From positions 1 through 34,076 of the IMG/VR virus record IMGVR_UViG_3300025759_000335: a DNA stretch of 34,076 nucleotides. One strand, given 5' to 3'. The translations under genes were made by a program, and so were the position numbers. Each line of letters begins with the position of its first letter. The stretch's first letter is position 1. Positions 1-8,987 of this stretch are shown piece by piece. The notes beneath the pieces are model-generated. The model saw only the letters and a program-made list of their open reading frames with translations, was not told where the DNA came from and ran no database searches. The stretch comes from a virus.

Positions 1-386
1 GCTTCAGCTTTTCGCTGCTCGAATTGAGACTTTTGGAAAGCTTTAATGTCGTGAGCGTCTGTGATTCGCCCCATATGTCTATTTTTCTGAATGATGAAAT
101 TATCAAGATTAATAGCCGCATCATCATAAGCTTTTTGCGCGGCTCTTAACGTCAAACTCGCTTTCGATAAAGCCTCTTTCAATTTTAGCTCGGCTTCATC
201 ATCATCTTTTTCTGTGTTCTGCTCTTTTGCTTGCTCGGCTTTACCGCTAGAAACAGCTTTTAAATCTTCACGGGTGATCTTTCGCCCTGTCAATTCGGAC
301 AGCGCCTTAAGGCTTGGTTGACCGTCTGTTGTGTAGTGATCTTTGTTTGATTTGTCTAGCAGCTTCAAAGCTTCAGATAATTTCAT
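1..386 (-). CDS. Partial lysine/alanine-rich phage protein (C-terminus off the window)
   Basis: The start codon is the ATG at 384-386, with AAAGGA a few bases upstream as ribosome binding site; the reading frame stays open to the left edge, so only about 128 N-terminal residues are seen. The visible protein is rich in Lys, Glu, Ala and Asp, has a charged stretch around residues 55-70, and looks helical. It lies 14 bases after the stop of the next gene upstream in the head module, which suggests a structural or head-completion role, but I recognise no family. Function unknown. Confidence 0.75.
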   Translation of the reverse strand, partial: MKLSEALKLLDKSNKDHYTTDGQPSLKALSELTGRKITREDLKAVSSGKAEQAKEQNTEKDDDEAELKLKEALSKASLTLRAAQKAYDDAAINLDNFIIQKNRHMGRITDAHDIKAFQKSQFEQRKAE

Positions 387-400
387 GGGATCCTTTACCA

Positions 401-862
401 TTAAAGGTTATCGATTGAGGTTAAATTTTTGACGTCTCTTGCGGTCTTGCCGGCTTTCATCGCCGCAAAAATATCAAGAGATTCAGCAGCAACTAAAACA
501 TTGTGTGTACCTGTACCGTCATCGGTAAAAGCGACAACATTAGAGCCGGCCAAACCATCGGCCTCGGTTGCGTGCAGAGTGAGGGTGTTTGCATCGGGCG
601 CGTTAACCCAATAAAACGTGGCGTTATCCAGCTCGGCAGGCAGCGCGCCACCAGAATTAGAAAGTAAAAACGGCCCTTGACCGTCAATATATCCGTGAGT
701 GGTTAAGTTGACAATATTGGTGGCGTTAGTGAAAGTTATTGCCGAGCCGGTGCCGGTCCCTGATAATCGGGTGGCTTGAGTGGCAAGAAAATTAAGAATT
801 TTCTTACCGTACCGGGCGCGATCGAATTTACTGTAACGAATAAAACGGCGATATATAGACAT
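401..862 (-). CDS. Probable virion-associated beta-rich protein, 153 aa
   Basis: The N-terminal ~30 residues are basic (SIYRRFIRYSKFDRARYGKK). Residues ~35-125 form a Gly/Thr/Asn-rich repetitive beta region with phrases such as GTGTGSAITFTNATNIVNL and GLAGSNVVAFTDDGTGTHN, typical of small phage decoration or tail-associated beta domains. It lies just downstream of the major capsid gene, separated by a hairpin terminator, so it may be expressed at a lower level by read-through. A head decoration or minor structural protein is the best guess; no catalytic motif is visible. Confidence 0.7.
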   Translation of the reverse strand: MSIYRRFIRYSKFDRARYGKKILNFLATQATRLSGTGTGSAITFTNATNIVNLTTHGYIDGQGPFLLSNSGGALPAELDNATFYWVNAPDANTLTLHATEADGLAGSNVVAFTDDGTGTHNVLVAAESLDIFAAMKAGKTARDVKNLTSIDNL

Positions 863-883
863 AGTGCACCCATTGAAATGATT

Positions 884-908
884 AAAAAAAGGGGAGAATA
901 ATCTCCCC
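884..908 (-). terminator. Rho-independent terminator after the major capsid gene
   Basis: Read on the minus strand this is a perfect 7-bp stem GGGGAGA/TCTCCCC with a 4-nt loop followed directly by seven T residues. It lies between the stop of the capsid gene (923) and the start of the 153-aa gene (862), a common place to insulate the very highly expressed capsid gene. Confidence 0.9.
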
Positions 909-922
909 TCGTTTTATCTCGC

Positions 923-1966
923 TTATGCTTCGCGAGTGATTAAGCGGGCAATTTTGACTTGCTTACGCTCTGGGTAGACTCGCTCCCAACTTCCAGCGTG
1001 GGCTAGGTTGTTGGTGGTAGCTGCGTTACTAGGGCCACCATTAGCGGCGGTGCCTGCGTATTTGTGGCCGGTAGGGTGTAGCATCCATTCCCATCGGTTG
1101 TACAGGATTTCTGAACCGCCACCGTTGCCAGAGTCAGGCTTACGTTGTACTTCAGTTGGCATGGCCGGATCACCCTGGCCAAGACGAACAGCGCCAGCGC
1201 CAAACAACCAAGTCTCATAAATATTTGAAGCTGCAGGTAAGCCATCATCAACAACAACCGCACGACCCAAGAAGGTCGGGATCCGCGTCAAACCCTGGGA
1301 ATCAGGTACGAAATCGATCAGGTTGTTTTTCTGCATTCGATTGTAAACAATGGAGTGCACCATAACTAAACCTAGATCCTCCATTGAATCGCCCATGGTG
1401 ACAGCTGCATCAAGGAAAGCGGCGGTGCTAAAGTCGGTGACGCCAGCGCTATATGAAGCGCCTTTGATATCGTTGGTCATATCATATTGAACGTGCTCTG
1501 TCCCGCCAGGGGCCGCATCATTGTCAGCAAACACGCCAGTCATCGTTGCAACAAAAGCAGCCTGCAACCGTCGCGCTCGATACTGCGCTACACGCTGAGC
1601 GATTGAGGCCATGGGGTCGGCACCGGACAGCGCTGAGGTCAAATCAGCGCTAGACCAACTTTGGTTTCGAGACAAGCGAACACCGATTTCTTGAGACGTT
1701 CCAAGCTTTTTTGGTGCCGAGTTTGCTGAGCCAGCTGTAAAGTCATCGTCTTCCGCGTCTGTCGAGACGTTTTCTGTGTCGTTGGTGATATCTTTAAACG
1801 ATGGGACGTTAAAAGTAAGGCCGCCACCAGCAAGCTTGTTATTAAGCTCTTGGTCAACAACTAAGGCGCCTGAAGCGATAAGCCGGCTTTTTTCTTCAGT
1901 TTGTTGCTGAACGTAGGGTGAGAAAACTTCGGGTACAATTACGTCTGATAGTTGAGTGATAGCCAT
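923..1966 (-). CDS. Major capsid protein, 347 aa
   Basis: Main shell protein of head module 1. The N-terminus (AITQLSDVIVPEVFSPYVQQ) and the text around residues 25-60 (ASGALVVDQELNN, GGGLTFNVPSFKDI) are characteristic of a phage coat-protein family I associate with Gp13-like major capsid proteins; the length and the conserved C-terminal WERVYPERKQVKIARLITRE agree. The start is well set by AGGAGG about 10 nt upstream. It follows the scaffold gene and is followed by a strong terminator, the usual order scaffold, capsid. The family name is from memory; the capsid role is well supported by context. Confidence 0.9.
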   Translation of the reverse strand: MAITQLSDVIVPEVFSPYVQQQTEEKSRLIASGALVVDQELNNKLAGGGLTFNVPSFKDITNDTENVSTDAEDDDFTAGSANSAPKKLGTSQEIGVRLSRNQSWSSADLTSALSGADPMASIAQRVAQYRARRLQAAFVATMTGVFADNDAAPGGTEHVQYDMTNDIKGASYSAGVTDFSTAAFLDAAVTMGDSMEDLGLVMVHSIVYNRMQKNNLIDFVPDSQGLTRIPTFLGRAVVVDDGLPAASNIYETWLFGAGAVRLGQGDPAMPTEVQRKPDSGNGGGSEILYNRWEWMLHPTGHKYAGTAANGGPSNAATTNNLAHAGSWERVYPERKQVKIARLITREA

Positions 1967-2047
1967 GAGTGTATACCTCCTGGGGTAATTTGTTGGCTAA
2001 AGAATTTAATCTTTGAGGCCGCCATCCCATGATTTAGACGCTCATTA

Positions 2048-2076
2048 AATTAGGCGCTAATCACTAGCGCCTAATT
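2048..2076. other. Perfect 12-bp hairpin between scaffold and capsid genes
   Basis: Perfect inverted repeat AATTAGGCGCTA/TAGCGCCTAATT with a 5-nt loop, between the scaffold stop (2119) and the capsid start (1966). It lacks a good T-run on the minus strand, so it is more likely an RNA-processing or mRNA-stabilising hairpin, or a weak attenuator that raises capsid mRNA relative to upstream genes, than a full terminator. Confidence 0.6.
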
Positions 2077-2118
2077 ATTTTCAACCTATATAACAAACGG
2101 CAAGCGATCCGTCAACAG

Positions 2119-2907
2119 TTAGCCAGCGGCTTTCTTTAATTGTTCTGCTCTATTGGTTCCGTTTGCTTGGTCTTGCATTAAAATTTTACCTTGCTCGGTA
2201 AGATTGAATGTATCTTTTGCCCACGGGTTTCCAGCACCACCAGCACCACCAGCGCTACCGGATGCACCCGCACCTTGAGAGGCCGGCCACCAGTGGGGGC
2301 GCGTCTGTTTGATTTCGGTAAACCAAACCGAAGGCTCAACCCCAGGCGTAGCACCAACACCCTCCTTCGTCACTACGTTGCCCAGCTCGTCAATATCAAA
2401 AATGTTTTGACCGATAATCAATGCATCATCCATAGCAGTGTTGATGATTTTAGCGTTAACAGCCGCTTTCCTGATATGATCTTGGATCACTCGAGTTTTT
2501 TCTTTTTTCTCGAAATCACCAACTTTTGAGAACAGCTCGTCCCGCTCGCTAGTGAGTTGCCCTAGTTGACGCTCAAGCGGTGCCGTCTTGCTTTTAATTC
2601 GACTCTCAACCATCTCGTTAATTTTGTTTTCGTCAATGTTTCCGCCCGCCGCCGCCTCAAGCTCATCGAACCTGTCTAACTTTGCGAAAATCTCGCTAGG
2701 GTCAAGCTCACCGAAAGAAGATAGTTGACTTTTAACGCGCTTGTGGTCCGCTCTTTCCTTGCGCAAGCTTTCCTGAAGTCTGTTAACGTCGTTAACCGTC
2801 TTCAGCTCGCCAGCAGGGATAAGCGACCATCCTTCTTCGGTTTCTTTGTAAAGATGTTTAACTACTGCCGGGATATCATTTACATCACTGTATAATTCTT
2901 CGAACAT
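2119..2907 (-). CDS. Head scaffolding protein, 262 aa
   Basis: Internal scaffold that directs capsid assembly. It has the typical layout: a short N-terminal segment, then long charged coiled-coil heptads (residues ~60-150, many E/K/R/L), a less charged middle, a glycine/alanine-rich linker (GAGASGSAGGAGGAGN around residue 220) and a short helical C-terminus. It lies directly upstream of the capsid gene and downstream of the MuF-like gene. The ATG at 2907 has GGAG about 9 nt upstream. No protease motif is visible, so any removal of the scaffold is by exit or by another protein. Confidence 0.85.
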   Translation of the reverse strand: MFEELYSDVNDIPAVVKHLYKETEEGWSLIPAGELKTVNDVNRLQESLRKERADHKRVKSQLSSFGELDPSEIFAKLDRFDELEAAAGGNIDENKINEMVESRIKSKTAPLERQLGQLTSERDELFSKVGDFEKKEKTRVIQDHIRKAAVNAKIINTAMDDALIIGQNIFDIDELGNVVTKEGVGATPGVEPSVWFTEIKQTRPHWWPASQGAGASGSAGGAGGAGNPWAKDTFNLTEQGKILMQDQANGTNRAEQLKKAAG

Positions 2908-2932
2908 ATGGAATCACTCCGTTGTTTTGCGC

Positions 2933-4096
2933 TCATGCGCGGTTAGTTAGTTGGTCTATCGTTATCGTCTTGCCTGATGCAGAAACAAATCTATCAAGCG
3001 TGTATTTTCCACTTCTAAAAAGTTTTGCTCTTGTCGGCCCCAAGTATTCATCTTGAAAAGAAGTTGATTGTTCTTTTAGCCACTCGGGGAAAGAAGTGTC
3101 AGAGGGTACTTGTCCGATAAAATCACGTTTTCTCTTTCTTGCGAAAGTGTCAAACTTACCTTTATGGCCTCGCGGCAGCTCTCCGCGAGAACCAATTCGA
3201 CCAAGCCCGTTATCTTTCGCGTACTCGTTTAGTATATCTTTTTCGACGCTCGCATCAAAGCCGCGATCCCCAATCACATCATACTCAAGAACCGGCACTC
3301 TAAGCGATCGACATCTAAAGTGTAAAGGCGGATACGGTCCTTCGCCCGTTTTAAAAATCTTCCCGTCATTACTAGCGCATTCTAAAGTCGTTCTACTATC
3401 AAGGGTAGCAATAAACTTCTCTTTCTTTATGATATCACTGTTAGCCTCATAGACTGCTTGCCTAGCTTCGTTTTGGATACCGCTATTAAGCGTAAGCAAT
3501 ACGCTTTCTAAATCCCTTATAGCTTTTCGCGAAGCGCCATCCTTATACTTTGCAGCTTTAGTTCCAACGATATCGCGTGCAATCTGGATAGGCGTCCTTC
3601 CTTGAATTACACCTATTTTTGCCGCCTTCAATAGTCGCCTAGCATCTGACGCTTCTGTATTTTGAAGCCAACCCTTCAAAGTATCACCTTCAAACGGTTG
3701 ACTGTTAACAATAGCGAAAAGCTTATCAGCTGGCGGCATCTTTAAATCAAGCGCGACCGGCGAAGCTGTGGACACTATATTTATAGTAGTGCTAGCACTA
3801 GCTACAGCAAACTCTTTAAGTTCATCGTTTAGCGATTCGTAAATCTCAGACCAAGCAGGATCACGAAGCCCTTTAATTATAGCTTCAAGTTCCTTTTGCC
3901 ACTTTCGCCCTGCTTTTCCTGTTAGCGTTCTGCTCCCATCGACGCGATCGATCATTCTAACGATCTCAGAAAAAAGATCATTTTCCGTTTTCGTTATGTG
4001 CTTGGCCAACTTTGCAGAAATCGATTCGCCATACTTGAGCATGAATATTTGGTGCTTTAAAAGCTCATCAAATATCTTTTCGTTAGCCGTCTTCAT
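2933..4096 (-). CDS. MuF-like (SPP1 gp7-type) minor head protein, 387 aa
   Basis: Portal-associated minor head protein. The C-terminal half carries the MuF signature: LDSRTTLECASNDGKIF, then PPLHFRCRSLRVP, with conserved Cys and His residues (about residues 230-265). The N-terminal ~200 residues are helical. The start overlaps the end of the portal gene by 14 nt, as expected for portal and MuF genes that are translationally coupled. After the MuF domain about 110 residues remain, with no toxin motif that I recognise; this tail may simply be structural. Confidence 0.85.
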   Translation of the reverse strand: MKTANEKIFDELLKHQIFMLKYGESISAKLAKHITKTENDLFSEIVRMIDRVDGSRTLTGKAGRKWQKELEAIIKGLRDPAWSEIYESLNDELKEFAVASASTTINIVSTASPVALDLKMPPADKLFAIVNSQPFEGDTLKGWLQNTEASDARRLLKAAKIGVIQGRTPIQIARDIVGTKAAKYKDGASRKAIRDLESVLLTLNSGIQNEARQAVYEANSDIIKKEKFIATLDSRTTLECASNDGKIFKTGEGPYPPLHFRCRSLRVPVLEYDVIGDRGFDASVEKDILNEYAKDNGLGRIGSRGELPRGHKGKFDTFARKRKRDFIGQVPSDTSFPEWLKEQSTSFQDEYLGPTRAKLFRSGKYTLDRFVSASGKTITIDQLTNRA

Positions 4097-5501
4097 TGTC
4101 TAGCCCGCCGAACAGTGATGGAGACTCACTTTCGATTAACGCTAACTCCTCATCATAACCCTTGTCTGTGACGCCTTGCTTTTGCAAATAGCTATGTATG
4201 CTTTCGTTTGAGATTGGAGCGTCTAACGATTTCGCCTGAACCAATTCAACTAAAGTTTTCGAATTAAATTCAACTTCAGCAAATTTAAGGTTGGGGATCA
4301 CTTTCACCTCGTCGGGGTTCGCTCCCATCCATTGGGCTAAGTCCTTCAACACCTTTTCTAATGCCGCCGCACCCGTCTTGGCTATCTGCGTATAGCTTGC
4401 CGTGATGGCTTCAATGCGAATCTTTAAAGATTCACCGCTAGACCTTTGGTTACCTTGCTCAGATATATTGCCGCTCATCGCCTCAGCTTTCTTATGGTCG
4501 TTCTCTAATGATTCTCGTTGCTCAGACAGCCCGTTAGAACTAACGCCTATGTATTTGGCATCGCCATTAACGGGCACGTTTATTACGGCCCCAGCGCCAA
4601 CCCTTTGCGGTTGCTCTTCGTCGTCTAGAGAGCCAACTTTAACCAGGGTGTCCTGCCCTTGCATATGTAGCGAGTGCCTATAGTCGGCCTCGGCTTTGTA
4701 TATAGCAATACACAACTGAGCCAGCGCTAAAAACGGCGGGCTATCTGTATTTGTTGATAGGTCCGAGGCGTTTACAAAAGTGAATGGTATGCTATCTAGC
4801 TTATCACCCATGTAAACCGGAGTTTCAAACGCAAGCCCTTTGAAATCGTTTTTGTCGGTGATCGCTGTTGCATACTTCCCTAAAGCGCTTGGCATCCCAT
4901 ACTCATCAGCGAGAGCAAGAACTCTAAACCTTTCTTTATGCGTCCACGTAAAGTCGTCATCCATTACCGGACCGGATTCATCAAGTACAACAAGGCGCAA
5001 ATCAGCATCGTTTTCAGTTGCCGCCGTATCATCCCAATTTATTACTGATAGCTCGTCATAAACCGCTATAATCGGGCGAACACCGCCGACATCAACCTTT
5101 ATATCACCAAGCAAGCCTAGACGCCCCGTTTTTAACTGCGATACGTTTATTTTCCTTAAAAGATCCGTTAGGGATTCGTTAAGTAGCGTCGCATTGTTTC
5201 GCATAGGCTCAAGCGCTTTAGGCAATTCAATTACCGGCTCTTGCCTAAACATTTTGCCGACCGCTTTCTCTACCGCTTTTTTAAAATAACCAGGGTAAAC
5301 AGCTCTAGACAGATAGGCGTTATACGCCTCTGTTCCCACGGCACCCGCTTGAGGATACCCGTCAAGACGATGACTTGATTTTGGCGGCAGATATTTTGCT
5401 CCGCCCTTTTTTATCTTCTCCTCACCCTCTAAGCTGTCGTTACAAAGAAGCCACGAATCAAACATCTTAGAATATTCTGGGTGCACGTTTTGCTTGCTCA
5501 T
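4083..5501 (-). CDS. Portal protein (DUF4055-like), 472 aa
   Basis: Forms the dodecameric DNA channel at one capsid vertex. Recognised from the overall sequence (GGAKYLPPKSSHRLDGYP near the start, RAVYPGYFKKAVEKAVGKMFR at ~65-85, SGESLKIRIEAITASYTQIAKTG at ~355-380), its length, and its place between the large terminase and the MuF gene. The ATG at 5499-5501 lies one base after the terminase stop, so it is probably translated by re-initiation. The C-terminus (LIESESPSLFGGLDNEDG) is acidic. I associate this sequence with the DUF4055 portal family, from memory. Confidence 0.88.
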   Translation of the reverse strand: MSKQNVHPEYSKMFDSWLLCNDSLEGEEKIKKGGAKYLPPKSSHRLDGYPQAGAVGTEAYNAYLSRAVYPGYFKKAVEKAVGKMFRQEPVIELPKALEPMRNNATLLNESLTDLLRKINVSQLKTGRLGLLGDIKVDVGGVRPIIAVYDELSVINWDDTAATENDADLRLVVLDESGPVMDDDFTWTHKERFRVLALADEYGMPSALGKYATAITDKNDFKGLAFETPVYMGDKLDSIPFTFVNASDLSTNTDSPPFLALAQLCIAIYKAEADYRHSLHMQGQDTLVKVGSLDDEEQPQRVGAGAVINVPVNGDAKYIGVSSNGLSEQRESLENDHKKAEAMSGNISEQGNQRSSGESLKIRIEAITASYTQIAKTGAAALEKVLKDLAQWMGANPDEVKVIPNLKFAEVEFNSKTLVELVQAKSLDAPISNESIHSYLQKQGVTDKGYDEELALIESESPSLFGGLDNEDG

Positions 5502-5503
5502 GT

Positions 5504-7006
5504 TTAAAAGTGTCCTGTCGTTGTGCTTGAAGAGAATCGGTCGCCAGCCGACAATATTACATACCTTACTTCATCGCCGCAATGGTCTTCAGCATCAGTA
5601 TCAACATCGTCTAGATCTTTGTCATCTCGCGGTAAAGACGGCACCGTCCTTAAAAATCCATCTTGGCAATTCCTAAAAACAAAAAGACCAGGCGTTTCTC
5701 GTGGTCCGCCATCTTCTGGAGGTTGGGCGTTGTATATCGCCATTCTCAACTTTTCCCAGCCCTGCTTTCTTGATCCTGCCGATTTATTTGATCGCGTCCA
5801 AGTAACGCCTTTGTAAACGTTCCCGTTTATTTTCACTTTCTTGGCCATGTCAATCGCTATTGAGTTTCCATTCTCAACATCGTGTATCGAGTTGTCCGCC
5901 GGCCCCGGCTTTACTCTACCATACAAGCCTCTTTTCAATTCTCGCTGGATAATGCCTTTTGATATTTGTGACGCCAACAATCGTTGCCCCTTGTTCGGCG
6001 TGCCATTCCAACCATACCATTCATCTATCCTAAACAAATCGCCGCGCACTGTTGAACGCCAATCGCCATTATTAAGCTTTATATCACAACCATCGCTTTC
6101 AGCCCACCACCCAACAGAAAACGGGGCCGACGAACCCCAATCGAACGAGCGGAACAGTCTCCACGTCAAAGGTATCTCAAACTCTTCAACAATGTTATGT
6201 TCAGCGCTCCACACGTCATCGAACATCCCGCCGGACGTTATATCCCAATCCCCTTTTAGCCACGCTTTGCGCTTATTCTGGTCTTTAATGCTCTCAAGCT
6301 CTAAAATATACTCAGGAGGAAGGTATTTGTTTTCTTTGTATGATCCAAAAATTCTAACCTGAGTTTTCGTTATCTCTTCCCGTTGTTGTGTTCTTGGATT
6401 GAAAACGCTTGCTGTATTTTTTATTATTTTTCCAGCTGGCGCGACATCGATATATCTCTGCTTTACCCAATTATGCCCTACTCCATAAGGGTTTGTGGTG
6501 CTCAACCTAACTAGTGGGATTGGCGGTAAATCGCTATCGTGATCCTCTGACCGGTATGATGTTCTATTTATTGATTGCATCATATCAAATAGTTCAGGGT
6601 TAGGGTATTTTGTTAACTCGTTCCACCCTATGTATGGAATCTCCATGCCGTGAAAATTCCAATAGTCCGCTTCTTTCTTTGCGGCACGGAAAAGCAATTC
6701 CTCACCCGTTGGCCAAACCCATTTTAGTTGCCCTCCGCCTATAAACTTAGCGCCATCATTAAACTGTCGAAACCATCTTTTCGATTTCGCTATCAGGTCA
6801 TCAAGGTTTTTATATTCTCGATCGAAAATAATTCCACGCCAAAAAGCGCCATAACCGATACCGACAAACGAACGAAAAAACATTAATTGGGAATCGGTTT
6901 TACCAGGGCCCCGCGTTCCATCTAACAATATATCGTTGCACGGGCAGCTCATCGCTAATGTTTGCGATCCTGGTAATGGCTCCCATATAACGTTATCTTC
7001 GTTCAA
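5504..7006 (-). CDS. terL: Terminase large subunit 1, 500 aa
   Basis: DNA-packaging motor of the left-hand head module. The ATPase domain has a P-loop GTRGPGKT at residues 30-37, a Walker-B-like YIGWNEL at 125-131 and an STTNP coupling motif at 169-173. The nuclease domain begins near RSFDWGSS, whose Asp289 is a likely metal ligand. The start is TTG at 7006, overlapping the previous stop as TTGA, with GAAGGCGG just upstream; an unusual start codon but the only one that keeps the complete N-terminus. Order TerS, small gene, TerL, portal is classic. It is unrelated in sequence to the second large terminase at 26.65 kb. Confidence 0.93.
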   Translation of the reverse strand: MNEDNVIWEPLPGSQTLAMSCPCNDILLDGTRGPGKTDSQLMFFRSFVGIGYGAFWRGIIFDREYKNLDDLIAKSKRWFRQFNDGAKFIGGGQLKWVWPTGEELLFRAAKKEADYWNFHGMEIPYIGWNELTKYPNPELFDMMQSINRTSYRSEDHDSDLPPIPLVRLSTTNPYGVGHNWVKQRYIDVAPAGKIIKNTASVFNPRTQQREEITKTQVRIFGSYKENKYLPPEYILELESIKDQNKRKAWLKGDWDITSGGMFDDVWSAEHNIVEEFEIPLTWRLFRSFDWGSSAPFSVGWWAESDGCDIKLNNGDWRSTVRGDLFRIDEWYGWNGTPNKGQRLLASQISKGIIQRELKRGLYGRVKPGPADNSIHDVENGNSIAIDMAKKVKINGNVYKGVTWTRSNKSAGSRKQGWEKLRMAIYNAQPPEDGGPRETPGLFVFRNCQDGFLRTVPSLPRDDKDLDDVDTDAEDHCGDEVRYVILSAGDRFSSSTTTGHF

Positions 7007-7212
7007 CCGCCTTCATTCCATAGTTGAATCTTTGCGGCTTCAAGAGCGCCGATCACTTTCATCGTGTCATTAACCCGACAACTTTTAATGTGTATCTGTT
7101 TGTTTTTAAAAGCAAACACAATTAAGCTTTCAGGATTAAGCTCCTTAATCGATTCGATAATCTCTTTTACTTCATTGTCTACCGGCTCCGTTATGTTTGA
7201 TATGTTACTCAT
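7003..7212 (-). CDS. Small protein between the terminase subunits, 69 aa
   Basis: A start at 7212 (MSNISNITEPVDNEV) is preferred over the longer frame to 7269 because it has AAGGG about 10 nt upstream and overlaps the TerS stop by only a few bases. The product resembles a small helix-strand protein: a helix around IKELNPESLIVFAF and a strand-helix at the C-terminus. It overlaps the TerL start codon, so it is coupled to terminase expression. No recognised family. Confidence 0.65.
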   Translation of the reverse strand: MSNISNITEPVDNEVKEIIESIKELNPESLIVFAFKNKQIHIKSCRVNDTMKVIGALEAAKIQLWNEGG

Positions 7213-7672
7213 CGATAGAGCCCTTAAGTTTTTCTTGTTGACCAACAGCCGAATCACTCCACTCGTCAACGCTGCCGATTGCAGGCACCCGCATAATCCC
7301 GCCCTTATGTTCTGTTTCCTGTTTCACTTCGTGTTTATCTGTTTGCCCTAACCAGTTTTTACCAAGCCAAACAAGCATGGTGGCGTTGCCATCCATTGCT
7401 GCTTTATATTGTCTTCTTCTTAGTGATGCTTTGCCCCCTGGAGCCTTTTGTTTTGAGTAGTCCGAAAAACCCTCAAAACCTTCTTTTTTCAAGGCGTTGT
7501 TTAACGTGTCGTAATCCATGCCTAAAACGGAGGCGCACTCCTCACCGGTACACTGAATTTGGCAAAGAGATTCAAGCGTTTTGTAATCAATTTCTTTTTT
7601 AGGGCGACCACCTAACGACAATCCTTTTTCTAGAATTTTTTTTGATTTCTCTGTGTAGGTTTTTTTAGTCAC
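7205..7672 (-). CDS. Putative terminase small subunit / DNA-binding protein, 155 aa
   Basis: Likely recognises the phage DNA for packaging. The N-terminal ~70 residues are basic and contain a helix-turn-helix-like segment (ECASVLGMDYDTLNNALKKEG, residues ~42-62). The text GNATMLVWLGKNWLGQTDK (~95-113) is typical of a family of phage small terminase or terminase-adjacent DNA-binding proteins. The gene overlaps the methyltransferase stop upstream and the 69-aa gene downstream, placing it one gene before TerL. The role is inferred from position and this motif. Confidence 0.75.
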   Translation of the reverse strand: MTKKTYTEKSKKILEKGLSLGGRPKKEIDYKTLESLCQIQCTGEECASVLGMDYDTLNNALKKEGFEGFSDYSKQKAPGGKASLRRRQYKAAMDGNATMLVWLGKNWLGQTDKHEVKQETEHKGGIMRVPAIGSVDEWSDSAVGQQEKLKGSIDE

Positions 7673-8924
7673 TAAAGAACTCTCCGGTGCCTTCCAGTGT
7701 CGCCTTGCTGCCTGTAAAATCTTGCCAGCGCTTTACTATTACGTCGCAGTATTTAGGGGCTAGTTCCATCATGTAGCAGTTCCGGTTGTTTTTCTCACAA
7801 GCAATCAAAGTTGACCCTGAACCGCCGAATAAATCCATAACGATGTTCTTATACTTGCTGCCATGCCTAATCGCCCTTTCGCACAACTCAATTGGTTTCT
7901 TTGTCGCGTGTTCCTCGCTGCGCCCAATTTTTCTCTGGATGCGCCAAACGTCCTGATATTCGCGATCACCTTCACGATTAGATGACTCGCTCGGCTTTCC
8001 TTTTTTGCAAACATGAATGAACTCGTGAGTGTATTTGTAGTCACTTCCTAAGCCGTGCACAACTTTATCCCATACGATCAAGTTGCTGAACTTCCATCTG
8101 TCTTTTAAGTGAGGTACAAGTTCGTGCGATCTTCGCCAGTCTAAGCACACATAAATAAACACATTATCTTTTGTAGCTAGATCATACGATGAACAAAAGT
8201 CACTCATGAACTTTCGCCACTCTTCATCAGTATAAGAATCATTAAACATATGGCTCAACCTGGTTGAGCCATTTTTTTTATTCCCCTTCCATAGCGTCCC
8301 GCCTTGCCCCGCTTGAGTTTCTGAGGTCATTCCAGTATTGTATGGCGGGTCAGTAAAAACCATGTCAGCCTTTTCACCATCCATAAGCCGCTCAACAGCA
8401 TCGATGCTGGTACTATCACCACACATAAGCCGATGATCACCCAACAACCACACATCACCTAGCTTAGTCTTTGGTTCCTCTGGCAATTCAGGCACTTCAT
8501 CTTCATCGGTTAACCCCTCTTCGGGCTCAAGCTCTAGCAACCCATCCAAAAAACTATCATCAAACCCCAACAAATCGATATTAAAATCCATATCTTGAAG
8601 TGCTTCGATCTCGTCTTTCAACATATCGAAATCCCAACCAGCATTAAGCGCTAGCTGGTTATCTGCGATAACATAAGCGCGTTTTTGTTCGTCGCTGAGA
8701 TTTTCAAGAGTGATGCAGGGGACGGAACTCAAACCAAGCTCTTGCGCCGCCATTAATCGGCCATGCCCGGCTATGATTTGTTTTGATTCGTCGATTAGAA
8801 TTGGATTGGTAAAACCGAATTCTTGGATAGATTCGGGTATCTGCTTGACTTGCTCGCCTGAATGAGTGCGGGAATTGTTGACGTATGGCGCTAAATCACT
8901 AAGCGCTAGCTCTGTTATCTGCAT
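7665..8924 (-). CDS. ParB-like nuclease domain fused to N6/N4 DNA methyltransferase, 419 aa
   Basis: Modifies bases in phage DNA, probably as protection against host restriction. Residues 1-~100 form a ParB/sulfiredoxin-like domain with the IAGHGRLMAA motif (51-60). Residues ~155-410 are an S-adenosylmethionine-dependent beta-class amino-methyltransferase: TDPPYN catalytic motif at 191-196 and MDLFGGSGST binding motif at 363-372. The acidic stretch at 131-150 links them. The ATG at 8924 has AGGTGA upstream. This fusion is common next to phage terminase genes. A terminator-shaped hairpin for the opposite strand lies inside the gene at 8252-8279. Confidence 0.93.
   Translation of the reverse strand: MQITELALSDLAPYVNNSRTHSGEQVKQIPESIQEFGFTNPILIDESKQIIAGHGRLMAAQELGLSSVPCITLENLSDEQKRAYVIADNQLALNAGWDFDMLKDEIEALQDMDFNIDLLGFDDSFLDGLLELEPEEGLTDEDEVPELPEEPKTKLGDVWLLGDHRLMCGDSTSIDAVERLMDGEKADMVFTDPPYNTGMTSETQAGQGGTLWKGNKKNGSTRLSHMFNDSYTDEEWRKFMSDFCSSYDLATKDNVFIYVCLDWRRSHELVPHLKDRWKFSNLIVWDKVVHGLGSDYKYTHEFIHVCKKGKPSESSNREGDREYQDVWRIQRKIGRSEEHATKKPIELCERAIRHGSKYKNIVMDLFGGSGSTLIACEKNNRNCYMMELAPKYCDVIVKRWQDFTGSKATLEGTGEFFSD
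8252..8279 (+). terminator. Terminator-shaped hairpin antisense inside the methyltransferase gene
   Basis: Plus-strand GGCTCAACC/GGTTGAGCC palindrome (9 bp around a single base, or 7 bp with a 5-nt loop) followed by A and eight T residues. It encodes part of the methyltransferase (around residues 215-226) on the other strand, yet has all the hallmarks of an intrinsic terminator for rightward transcription. Confidence 0.6.
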
Positions 8925-8987
8925 TTTTTCACCTATAAAAAATTCGCATGAATTTTAAACCGCCACGGGTTTAGCCGAATTATAAGC

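Noticed and set aside
2933-4096. MuF protein with C-terminal toxin domain
   Set aside because: The region after the MuF domain is only about 110 residues and shows no toxin motif or following immunity gene.
5841-6362. Long plus-strand open frame opposite large terminase 1
   Set aside because: It is the mirror of a strongly supported gene, has no ribosome binding site and its protein has no sensible character.
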